A DNA stretch of 64,000 bases from Lepidurus packardi (lineage: Eukaryota; Arthropoda; Branchiopoda; Notostraca; Triopsidae): positions 4,712,001 to 4,776,000 of the forward strand of contig JAKZAN010000004.1 in NCBI GenBank assembly GCA_023053545.1. Direction: 5' to 3'. Under the pieces are notes generated by a model, which saw only the letters and a list, made by a program, of their open reading frames with translations, was not told the origin of the DNA and did no database searches. How positions within the stretch are numbered: position 1 is the first letter of the stretch; every line of letters begins with the position of its first letter. Of the stretch, positions 48,801-58,930 are shown piece after piece. The position numbers were made by a program, and so were the translations under genes.

Positions 48801-51800
48801 AATCTTTTACTCTTCCTTTTAGCCACGCCAGTACAAGTAAGAGATTCAGTGAGACACAAGTGATGGAAAAATATGAAGTTTGCTAAATGTATGGTATTTA
48901 TTTACAGGTCTTTGGGGGAAGACACTTTTATTCAGCAGCTTTCCAAGCTATGAGGCATGGCACCTCCAATATGGATGTCCTTGTAGTTTTAGCTACTACC
49001 ATATCTTATATCTACTCAGTAGCCGTTTTAATTGGAGCGATAGCATTGGGACAGCACTCGAGTCCCATGACGTTCTTTGATACGCCGCCTATGCTTTTCG
49101 TGTTCATATCCTTGGGCCGTTGGCTTGAACACATTGCCAAAGTAATTATTCAGAATTAAACCATAATTTTCTTTATTCGTGTCATTTTAATTTTTTTTAC
49201 TTATTTTATCGTATTTTTTCTTTATTGTAGGGGAAAACTTCTGAAGCTTTGGCTAAACTCATGTCCTTGCAAGCTACTGAAGCGATCTTAATGAAGATTG
49301 GGGAGAATGGCGAACCCATATCCGAGCAGAAAATCAGTGTAGAATTGGTGCAACGCGACGATATCTTGAAAGTTGTGCCTGGCGCTAAGATTCCCGTGGA
49401 TGGAAAAGTCTTGCAGGGCAATTCCATGTGTGACGAGTCCTTAATTACTGGCGAATCCATGCCTGTACCTAAAAAACGAGGTATTGAAATCAAAAAATCT
49501 TGAAATTTAACATTTTAATTTTTATGTATGTTGGGGTTAGGATCGTTGGTAATTGGAGGATCTATTAACCAGAATGGTGTGCTACTTATGCGAGCTACTC
49601 ACGTAGGCCAAGATGCTGCGCTGGCCCAGATCGTAAAACTGGTGGAAGAAGCGCAAACATCCAAAGCTCCGATTCAACAACTGGCGGATAAAATCGCAGG
49701 TTATTTTGTGCCAGTAGTTGTGGGCGTATCCGTAGCGACCTTGCTAGCTTGGGTTATCGTAGGGTACGTTAATGTGGACCTTCTTCCCATTGGTGTGAGT
49801 AATTAAATTGCGTCTATTAATTATCTGTAAACTGATTTCAGTTATTTTCATTTTACTTTATCTTTGTTTAATTAATTTTTGTATTTTTTATATTTAGCCA
49901 ATGGAGAAGCATGGCTTTAATATCCACGAGATTGTCTTCCAATACGCATTTCGTTGTGCATTGACTGTTTTGGCCATTGCATGTCCCTGTTCCTTGGGTT
50001 TGGCCACGCCTACTGCGGTAATGGTTGGCACTGGCGTTGGCGCCATCAATGGTATTTTGATTAAAGGCGCTGAACCGTTAGAAAACGCCCATAAAGTGAA
50101 AACAGTGGTGTTTGACAAGACGGGAACCATAACTCATGGGATTCCGACTGTAACCAAACTGGTGGTTTTCATCCAAGACTCGTTTTGTGCCTTAAACAAG
50201 TTACTGGCTATCATTAGCACAGCGGAAGCCAACAGCGAGCATCCTTTAGCTCTGTGTAAGCATGGAAATGATCATTGTAGTAGAAAAAGAAACTAAAATT
50301 CGCTCTGATTTCCTTGTGTAGCTGTTACCAAATTTGCAAAAGAGGCTTTGGGAACAGAAAGAACTGGCAAATGCGACCATTTCCAAGCAGTCCCAGGCTG
50401 CGGTCTAAAGTGCACGGTTTCCAGAATAGAATCTATGCTGCACCCAGTCTTACCCTTACCTGCTTTTAGGTAATTTCCAGATATTAGTATTAAAAAACTG
50501 AAAGATACTTAAATTTGACACGATTTTTGTTTTGATTTTCCTTTTAGGAAAATTGACCAGTCGAGTTTTAAACTTGGGACAGTGGATATTGACACTTCGT
50601 TGAGTAAACCTTTAGCCAACGATTTGCTCCGTGCTGGAGAAAGAGGAAGAATCTTGGACACCACAGAGACCTCCATTGAAGAACAATCATACGAAGTAAA
50701 AGATTAATTTCTACTGAATTTTCATTTATATTTTTAAAAAATTTTCTAGGTTTTAATTGGAAACCGGGAATGGATGAGAAGGAATGGTATAGACGTCGGG
50801 GATGAAGTTGATTGTAGGATGAGGGGACAGGAAGAAAAAGGACACACAGCCATTCTTTGTGCAATTGATGGTAAGTCTCGTTTAAAAAAATAGTCAGAGA
50901 AAAATAGTAAGGGAATTTCTCAGAATTACGCTAAATTTATTTTCTGTTAGGTATATTGTGCTGTGTTGTATCTGTAGCAGATACTGTGAAACCTGAAGCC
51001 CATTTGGCTGTCTATACACTCAAAAGAATGGGTCTGGAAGTCATTTTACTGACTGGTGACAATAGAAAGACAGCTGCTGCCATTGCCAGACAGGTATTTA
51101 AATAAAAGTTACGACTTTTTGGGGGTCTAAACTAAGTATTTTTTACCTTTTCTTAATTTAGGTGGGGATTTCCCGTGTTTTCGCGGAAGTTTTGCCATCT
51201 CATAAAGTAGCCAAGATCCGGCACTTGCAGAAAAAAGGACAGAAAGTGGCAATGGTGGGCGATGGAGTGAATGATTCGCCAGCTTTAGCCCAAGCTGATG
51301 TTGGCATTGCTATTGCTTCTGGTACAGACGTAGCAGTTGAAGCTGCAGATGTGGTTTTAATTAGGGTAAACTAGTTGGGTTACTATTTTTACGATTAAAT
51401 CTAGGGCAATTGGGCATTTACATGTTTAGAATGACTTGCTCGATGTTATCGCGTGTTTGGATTTATCTCGGAAGACAGTGAAGAGAATTCGTCTCAACTT
51501 CCTTTTCGCTTCCATCTACAATCTTGTGGGGATTCCCTTAGCAGCTGGGGTGTTTAGTCCCTGGGGACTTCATCTACAGCCTTGGATGGGATCAGCAGCT
51601 ATGGCATTGAGCTCAGTATCCGTGGTTTGCTCATCACTCCTCCTCAAAACGTGAGAAATTGTAATTATATCTACATTTATAAGTTTTTTTTGGGATAGGT
51701 ATAAGAAGCCTACGAAGAAAACGTTGCAGTCCTTGGAGTATTTAAAAGCAATGGATGCTCGTTCTTTGGCGCAGAACAAAACCAGTGATATTGCCGTCTT

Positions 51801-52070
51801 TAGAGGTTTAGAAGATGACGCTGAGACCGGGATACATCGTTCCACAAGCACAATTGGTTCAATTACCAAGTAAGCACTTACCTTACCTTATTTTTTTTTT
51901 CGTGGCGGATATTGGTTAACAGATTTTTAATTTTTTATAGAATTCTTGGTCTTCATTCGAAACCTGAAAAAAAGGGAAGATTATTATTGTCAGTGGATGC
52001 AGAAGACCCGGAATACGACGCCCCGTTACTGGAGGCATATCCGCTAAGATCAGTTCCTGTAAAAGGATAA
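45822..52070 (+). CDS. ATP7: ATP7, copper-transporting P1B-type ATPase
   Basis: It pumps Cu(I) into the Golgi lumen or out of the cell. The 18 coding exons are 45822-46048, 47047-47780, 47856-48023, 48093-48256, 48310-48471, 48582-48836, 48908-49141, 49231-49480, 49541-49794, 49898-50255, 50322-50469, 50548-50695, 50750-50870, 50951-51093, 51162-51365, 51430-51650, 51699-51869 and 51941-52070, giving 1363 residues. Five metal-binding domains have CXXC pairs at C111/C114, C183/C186, C258/C261, C361/C364 and C437/C440; humans have six. The actuator TGE is at 721-723, the membrane CPC at 845-847, the phosphorylated Asp in DKTGT at 889, NSEHP in the nucleotide domain, and GDGVND at 1155-1160. The tail has two Leu pairs (GRLLLS, APLLEA) like the trafficking signals of mammalian ATP7. 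The first 75 residues are not conserved, so the start is the least certain point. The copper-pump core looks intact. Confidence 0.95.
46253..46570 (+). repeat. Two-copy tandem repeat in the first ATP7 coding intron
   Basis: Copies of about 163 and 155 bases lie head to tail at 46253-46415 and 46416-46570. Both begin GTTAGAGATATTTAGACATT, pass through TTGAGACTACCTT and ACTCGATCCCCAAAG, and end TCTACCAAATAAACGGTC. Identity is high, with a few gaps, so the duplication is fairly recent. It does not overlap the splice sites. Confidence 0.85.
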
Positions 52071-52610
52071 AGTAATTTTGTACTCTTCCTTGACATGGTG
52101 TTGCCTAATCGCTGGGAAAACTTGATGCTCTAAATATTTTATGAATATAAAGAAAGTACGCTTTGAAAAATACATTACATGATGCAAATGTGTCTTCAAG
52201 TTTTTTTTTTCAATTTTTGGATGGTATTTCAACCTAGGATGTGACCCTTCTCATAATTCCTATTTTAATCATCCCGTTTCAGCCCCCAAAACTACCCAGA
52301 AAAGAAGCGCAAGATTGAAAGTTAGGCACAGACTTTTTATGTTGGCTTCGAGACGTAACCATCAGGACGCGACTGACACTTAAGTTTGCGGACTATATAG
52401 ACCATAAGTCGTCGTTGAATTTTTTGTTTTTGAGCTTTGAAAAAGATTACTGTAAAGAAAATACATGGCCTTGTGTATTTTGAATTGTTTTGTCGCAAAC
52501 CAGATTTAAGTGAGGATTATTTATTATGTTTAAAATATAAACATAAATGCTGTATAATGATGCGAACTTGTAGAGAATAAAAGGTATTATGGCTATGGAT
52601 CAACCGTTAT
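52071..52610 (+). other. ATP7 3' UTR and downstream flank
   Basis: No further coding is visible. A poly(A) signal AATAAA at 52576-52581 lies 506 bases after the stop codon and just before the hairpin element that starts at 52611, so the transcript may end next to or within that structure. Confidence 0.5.
52576..52581 (+). terminator. Candidate poly(A) signal of ATP7
   Basis: AATAAA in the context GAGAATAAAAGG is the best-placed signal downstream of the ATP7 stop codon. Its assignment rests on position only. Confidence 0.4.
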
Positions 52611-52696
52611 TTTATTTTTTCTACTCTATTTGTTTGAGCACCGCTCATTATTATAATAATGAGCGGTGCTCAAACAAATAGAGTAGAAAAAATAAA
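52611..52696. repeat. Perfect 86-base palindrome
   Basis: Two 43-base arms meet with no loop at 52653/52654 (core CCGCTCATTATTA|TAATAATGAGCGG). Every position pairs, out to TTTATTTTTT on the left and AAAAAATAAA on the right. The right end overlaps the start of the larger hairpin at 52687. It is non-coding. Confidence 0.9.
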
Positions 52697-52965
52697 CATA
52701 AAGTACTTTCAAATCACCGCAAGTAGTAGTCTATTTTAAATTTGAAAACCTTTTTACAAATTTACATATTTTGTTAGATATAAATATAAAAAATTATAAG
52801 TATACTTATAATTTTTTATATTTAGATATAAATATAAAAAATTATAAGTATACTTATAATTTTTTATATTTATATCTAACAAAATATGTAAATTTGTAAA
52901 AAGGTTTTCAAATTTAAAATAGACTACACTTGCGGTGATTTGAAAGTACTTTATGTTTATTTTTT
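52687..52965. mobile_element. 279-base fold-back hairpin element
   Basis: Two arms of about 138 bases are inverted around a 4-base loop near 52825-52828. Pairing is perfect except for a one-base gap and about one mismatch in AAGTAGTAGTC against AAGTGTAGTC. Each arm contains its own palindrome, AAAAAATTATAAG paired with CTTATAATTTTTT, so the centre is a nested hairpin. Arm ends read AAAAAATAAACATAAAG. There is no coding sequence. It could be a fold-back transposon or MITE, or the result of palindrome-forming repair. An assembly artefact is possible because such palindromes are hard to assemble. Confidence 0.75.
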
Positions 52966-53973
52966 GATCTTCAAATAGTATCTGCGGAGCAAATTCTTAT
53001 TAGAAGCCGTAATTTATTTATTTCTAAACTTTTTCTTTTAGAGCTAGGCTTCTCTTTTGTTTCTCATTGTATGTTTAGTAGAAAACGGTTCTTAATGAGC
53101 AGCCTTTATTTAATCTCACGGGTAAGGATTAGACGGAGGTTTCCCTATACCTGTTTTTTTTTCGACCACATAGTACAATGAAACAAAATTCGAATAAGAG
53201 GTATTACAATTGTGTACAACATCAACAGCAGACGAATCTTACTTTTTAATAATTACTTAGCTGAATCTAATCTATTACTTTGTTTGCCAAAAAACTAGCC
53301 GCTAATGACGTACCTCCCTTTTATGTGCCTGGTGATTTAACTGAAGATTAACCGATAACAGTCGATAACAAAAAGTCAACGAAACATTTTAATTTAAAAA
53401 AAAATTTGCAATAACATTAATGACAAAATACTCGCGATTCTCCAGTGATGTACATACCCGCGATTGCACGAGACATCGCAAAACACGGAATAATAACAAC
53501 GGAATAGGAAAAGCTTTAGTTTATACCACCACTCAAACTTCACTAGCTGTTGCCTTTCTTATAAGTGACAGAGAACATAGGAAAGTTCTAGGAAACTTAA
53601 AATCTATAAGAGAGTACAGTAACAAACTTATTGATCGCGACATGGACTTTGCAAATTAACCAATTACATTGCTTTTCCGCTATTTAAATCAATCCAGTTC
53701 TCAACACGCGATATCTCTTCTATATTCCCCATTCAATTAAACGAGCAGGCTATTCAATTAAATAACCTGTGCATTTAAATGACGGGGAGTTTAGAACAAA
53801 TTTTCCTACCAAAGCATGGCAGTAGGCTAGAAATGATAAGATTGATCTAAACAAACAACAAAGTTAGCATAAACAACAAAGTCCGTATATCGATAATTAA
53901 GTTCGACACTGTATAGTACGAGTATTTGCCTATACCAAACTATTCTCTTAACTCCGTACATTATTCTCCAAAT
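52966..53973. other. Spacer between ATP7 and the ionotropic receptor
   Basis: This holds the 3' flanks of two convergent genes. A 79-codon open frame at 53420-53659 has no recognisable domain, and I do not call it a gene. A relic related to the Pld-intron element lies at 53725-53832. Confidence 0.5.
53725..53832. mobile_element. Relic related to the Pld-intron inverted-repeat element
   Basis: The sequence shares GGGGAGTTTAGAA, a following TTTTCC stretch, AAGCAT and the AGTAGGCT-type core with 17784-17952, in the opposite orientation. Here two terminal arms lie almost back to back (53725-53790: TTCCCCATTCAATTAA against TTTAAATGACGGGGA), so the copy looks internally rearranged or deleted. Confidence 0.5.
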
Positions 53974-56377
53974 TTAAGTTTCTGTTCTATTAAGAGTTAG
54001 TGGCCAAGCTATCTCTTTTACAAAACCTAAAAATGAGATCATAATTCCGAGTCCTAAGATCAAAAAAGCCGTTTGCAGTTGTATAAGAACAATAGGGCTC
54101 TCCTTTGGTGTTTCTCCCAAACTGCTCATTGAAAAGCAATTAATTTTGGGAACGTACTTCCTTTCTAAATAATTGAGTAGACCACCTTCGGTAGCTGACA
54201 GTATGCTAAATAACAAGTTTAGAATGAATATTGGAACCAGTCTTTATTTTCAGTGCTTACCGTTTACTCAAGATCTGCGTAAGTGCTGGTACAGATTTTG
54301 TTGTGTTCCACCCAGACAGAATGAAACCCATTCCTTGTAAGTCCATCATTGTAATCCTGCATTGTTTAGTTGACAGAAAATCCGAGTAAACCGAAGACTC
54401 GCCCAATCGTATGCCCTATTTCTTCCTGAGATGAAAATGCGAAAGCTGACATTGTAAAACATACAGTTATTAAACCATATCGCCCTCCAAGAACCATTTT
54501 CATCGCTTCTTCATTAGTTTTCACAAGATATTCGGGATTTTTGCGAAACAGGTTTCCGATTTCTTTCTGTATACCTGACGTTGCTACCTAGGATGATAAC
54601 AACCGTTTAATATTCCATTATTGTAGAAATTTATAGAAGAAAAATTACAAGTAAGGCGGTAGAAAATATATAGCCTTGAAGTGCCACGGGTTTCAGAGTA
54701 CCTTTCGTCACAAAGTCTTCCAAGCTCTTAATAAGTGGCTGGGGCTGGCGTGCAGTAACAAACGAAATTAGAACTGAAGTGTATGAAAATACTATAATAA
54801 AGGCTCCAAGGTTCCAAGCTGTAGCTACAAAGCGACCTGGTAGGTACTTTGTATTAAATCCCCCTGCAATTTGTAATTGTTGTTAACGAGGATGCTTAGA
54901 TCACTACTTCCAATACCTTGTCCTGTAACTAGGGATACATTATAAAGCACATCCAACCCTAAATCAGGTTGTTTGCCGTACATTTTCGTGACAACCCACA
55001 TGGACAGTGAAACCGATAAAATGCTTGCAATTACGCACATCCATACCTGGTTGTTTTCGTAAAGCTGTTATAGAAATACTGAAAACTTAAGGAGAAGCTA
55101 AATGCTTTACTAAATAAAAAAAAATCTTACGTCAAAACCAAACGGTTTTGCATTTGAGAGTAAATCATATATAACCATTGGTGCTGGGATCAAGACAATC
55201 CATCGACCATAACCAGTTGGCCAGACGACGTCGTAAAGGGGTTGTGGAGTAAAAACGTTGCTAAGTACGGCAATGTCGAACTCCTAATCAGTAAAAAAAT
55301 TTCCTAATCATTGTGTTTCCACTGAAGGACTCTTAGTTTGGGTGAAATGAACATTCCTTTGAGCGATAATTTGTAAATGTAAAATTTTTTAAGTGCAAAA
55401 AAGCTCTGTCATATTGTAAGTCAGTTCATCAGTTTAGAATATACATAAATCAATAGATATAGATAATTGTTAACCTCACATTTCTTAATCCCATCCCTGT
55501 CAATCCGAATGTTGCATTTCCCGGTAAGCCAACAAGACGATCCTCAGGTTCAACAATACAGTACCTACACGCCAATACCCTTAGTAAATGTGTATATATT
55601 TCATTACAGAATTTACTTGAAACCAATGCTCTCGGCAAGTGTTTCGAAAAGTTCGATATGGCTGCCACTCCATTTTGCAATTCCACCTAATTCCGATCGT
55701 ATTACAAATGGACGTATCTATCAAAAGAAAAGCCAAGTATAAACGGTTTCGGTTTAAAAACCTAGTGCTTATACCTCAGTTGTCCCGGCAATTACTGTTT
55801 GCTTTTCCCATTGACTTCGACTACAGGTTCCCGAGCTTGCTTGTAACATACTTCTCTTGATACCACGTGAATCCTCAATCAGATTCCATAAATCTTCGAC
55901 AATGGATCGGCGGGGTTTTTGTAGTCTAAAGCTCCTAGAACAAGGTGGTTCAATATTCAACCACCATATTAGTGATTCCGTCTCAATTTTTATTGGCAAA
56001 CCGTTCGACTTATCTCTTGAACTTCCCCTGTTCGTTACGAGAATGAATTTTTTAAATGCCGTCATATTTGTCCCTTCAATAAGACCTTATTTAGATCTAG
56101 CTTTATTCTTAAATTACTAACTTTGACGAGGTCTGATGACGTCCGAAATTAAGGACGGCACCGTGTATTCCAAACTTAAATCTCGAATAAGTATTTCTGC
56201 CAGTATCCGCTGGTTTACAGGCCACTTAGTACAGCCGGCATCGTAAAGAACAACTATTTAGGCGAATTCCGGAAGTTATATTCTTGAGAACAAGTGGATC
56301 TTCTCACTTAACTAACCTGGGTTTCCTGCCTTGCCGAAAGCAACCATCAACACATGTAATAAAACTATTGTCCTCAT
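53974..56377 (-). CDS. Divergent ionotropic receptor (IR family)
   Basis: IRs are ligand-gated cation channels related to ionotropic glutamate receptors; most act in arthropod chemosensation. The coding exons on the minus strand are 56377-56317, 56253-56122, 56073-55775, 55717-55617, 55564-55480, 55283-55131, 55064-54917, 54863-54649, 54587-54465, 54415-54261 and 54205-53974, giving 567 residues. A signal peptide (MRTIVLLHVLMVAF) comes first, then a short N-terminal domain, ligand lobe S1 (RPFVIRSELGG to PQPLYDVVWPTG), a first helix (WMCVIASILSVSL), a short pore loop ending GQG, a second helix (LGAFIIVFSYTSVLISFV), lobe S2 and a last helix (AFLILGLGIMISFLGF). The conserved Arg of glutamate-binding receptors is not clear in S1. 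Two introns of about 50-58 nt would look like frame breaks if missed. The exon 3 acceptor (56073 or 56085) is uncertain. It does not look like a conserved co-receptor. Confidence 0.85.
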
Positions 56378-57162
56378 TTCTCTGCAAAATGAAGTACACT
56401 CGCGGAGTAACCTACGTTTTATAGCAAACTTCTCGTGTGTTCGCATCATCCCCAATGCCTTTTAATGAATTTCTAGTGTTCTTTTGTAAAAACCTAAGAC
56501 TTACGTGACTGTCCTAGTCAACCCTTCGAAATTGTTCCGCATAATTCGACTGTCATTTGGAAGAACGACATATTCCCGAGAAAGAAGCGACAGTTACCCC
56601 AGAGGGATGGAGCTTTTGTTTTATTCCTATAGCAATATGGTATTGCATGATACGCTTGCGCGAAACGTTATCTTAATTAAGAGCACGTTAAAGATGACAG
56701 GGCAAATGTAAGTCATCTACATATTTTGTAAAGTGCATAAGCATCTACATGTTGAACTCCAGTTGCCACACCCACTCGCCCCACAGACAAGCTTATACGA
56801 CGCATAGACAAGTATAGATAATACAAGTATAGGTTTATAAAACGACTGTATTTCGTAATTTTAGATAATCCGACAAGAATTGAACTATGCAAATTGTATG
56901 GCTTGCCGTCCCGTCCTAATGGGCCATGCTCCGGAATAGAGGCGCTGCTATCAGCTGTAAGGGTACAGATTGTCTTTCTCGCTGCGTTTTATTCCGAATA
57001 TTAGCTGAGACGCATTCTCAATTAGAACAAACTGTGTAACGAATCTTTTGCCCGTTCTCACTCTCCCATAACAGGTTTTAGGTTGCAGCCTTCAAAAATC
57101 ATATGATCAGTTCTCGTGATAGTGAACGGATTGCGGGTAGATTCCGAAAATCTTAAATAAAT
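56378..57162. other. Divergent spacer between the ionotropic receptor and ATP6AP1
   Basis: This 785-base spacer should hold both promoters. No TATA box is convincing. A 68-codon open frame at 56505-56711 has no domain. Part of it near 56900-56960 is GC-richer than its surroundings. Confidence 0.45.
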
Positions 57163-58930
57163 ATGGGGAAGTTAATAACATTATTAACGTTTCTAAGTTT
57201 TATTGGACTCGCTTTTGGCCGCGAAGCTGTTCCTTTCCTTGTATGGAATGCAGAAGTGTACGTGTATCACTAAAGAAAATTTGTTAATGCATAATTAATG
57301 GAGGTTTACGTTAAGCTCACAAAACTTATTATGTTTTTCTCTCTTTCCTAGTGACGGAATCAAAACGACCGCAACAAACCACTTAGATTCCAGAGAACTT
57401 GTTGACATGATTTATCCTGTTCTTGAGCATTCGTTAGTTGTACTTTTCGTGCAAGATGAAGTAAGCATCGCTTCACTGAAACACATTATTTCTTATTCTC
57501 AAATCTTGTACTTAACTTCAGTTAAGTGTGGAAGATTTCAGTTTACGGCCCACAAGCTTACCAAACCTTCAGAATTTAGCTGACAAGTTTAGTAATGGAG
57601 GGCTCCTCTTCCTACCGGCCGTGCAATCAACCGCCAAACTTCCTAAAATCTTAGAAAATAAAGGTTTTAAAGTGTATCGCATGAAAGCAGGCGAAAAGAT
57701 TAGCGAGTTTGAGCGATCTAGTCAAACCCTAGTGGTTGTGGAGTTGCCACCCACAATTGATGGAAACAGAACGGCTAACTTGGAAAAGAATGGTACTTAA
57801 CGCTTACCCATCGGATAGTTCTTTAAACCTATTATTCTCTTAGATGTCATCATTTCACAGATGTTTAGCACTTTTCGTAACAAACGACCTGACGCAATTG
57901 GACTTTACACTGGCAGAAGAGCGTCTTGGGTACAGACTAACTATCGCAAATCCCTTATTTCAACCAAAACTAACCAATTTTGTCCCTAGAACTCGGCTGA
58001 AGCTGCTAAATACCGTCCTCAAAGACATCTGTTGGCCTCAGAAGAAGCTAGAGAAAGTTACGAGTCTTACCAGTTCTACAACGCTAGTGGACAAGTTTTT
58101 GTTTTGTTGGAAAACTCGGCTCTGCTTTACTCCATAAATGGAAATGAAACGACAACGTATGATTTGTCTTCGTAAAGTAACTTACTTGATTTTTTTTTTT
58201 TTTAGGGGTAAAGATCATGTCAATCTGGGGTTGGGAACCGTCGTCGGGGGATCTAGTGATACTGCAAACAGAACTGCCTATATTGCTATAAATTTTCCGT
58301 CACCTACGAGCACTGAATCGTTGCCTGTCGCCTCTGCTAGACTCACGCAAGTCATTTCTTCTTAATTTTCCGCACTTGAGTCTTACTGGATTCGTATAGG
58401 ATTTCTTTCACGTTATCAAGGACTAAATACTGGAATATGGAGTCTGCAGAACTCTACTTGACCATGACAGGTAGCAAACCGCAAATGGCTCTGAACTTGG
58501 TTCCGGTTCGCATACATACGCCTTTTGGCTTTTCTTACCACTGCAGCCGCAATACCATTCTTAAGACAGATAATAACACAGAGCCTATGGAACTGGTGCT
58601 GCAGGGTATTCAAGTAAGTTTTGAACACTTGAGCTTTTTTTATTATTAATACTCATTAAAAAAAGAAAGAAAGATGAAGATCAGATTTCACAATTAAAGG
58701 TGAGATTCATTAAAACATTTTCTTAGATCCAGCCTTTTCGTATTGAAGGAGACAAGTTCGGCGACGGTTATGATTGCGAAGGCTTCTTTTCAGTAGCTAT
58801 TTGGGCTGGGATCTTTATTGGTTTATTTATCGCTGCTCTTTTGGCATGGGGATTGGCTATGTTGAGCGATATTCAAACTCCAGATCATTTCGATGACCCG
58901 AAAGGCAAGACAATTACTGTTACGGCTACG
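57163..58930 (+). CDS. ATP6AP1: V-ATPase accessory subunit S1 (Ac45)
   Basis: Ac45 is a single-pass glycoprotein needed for assembly and targeting of the vacuolar proton pump. The eight exons are 57163-57257, 57352-57460, 57522-57792, 57844-57929, 57990-58156, 58206-58346, 58400-58613 and 58727-58930, giving 428 residues (human 470). A signal peptide (MGKLITLLTFLSFIGLAFG) is followed by the luminal start EAVPFLVWNAEV, a weakly conserved luminal domain, the beta-rich LTISFTLSRTKYW block and a membrane helix at about 383-406 (VAIWAGIFIGLFIAALLAW). The short cytosolic tail begins with the family's SDIQTPDHFDDPKGK. The intron 58347-58399 uses a GC donor (CAC|GCAAGT). No GT donor nearby keeps both the frame and the conserved TISF join. 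The gene is divergent from the ionotropic receptor. Confidence 0.94.

Noticed and set aside
53420-53659. 79-codon open frame downstream of ATP7
   Set aside because: It has no domain, sits in a spacer beside repeat relics and lacks supporting splice structure.
54841-54920. Apparent frame break in the ionotropic receptor after the pore loop
   Set aside because: A 53-base intron (donor CAAG|GTATTGG, acceptor TTGCAG|GG) restores the frame and gives GQG-GFNTKYLPGRF, so the gene need not be a pseudogene.
57930-57989. Apparent loss of frame in ATP6AP1 exon 4
   Set aside because: A 60-base GT-AG intron joins ...RRASW to NSAEAAKYR in phase, and the total exon length is a multiple of three.
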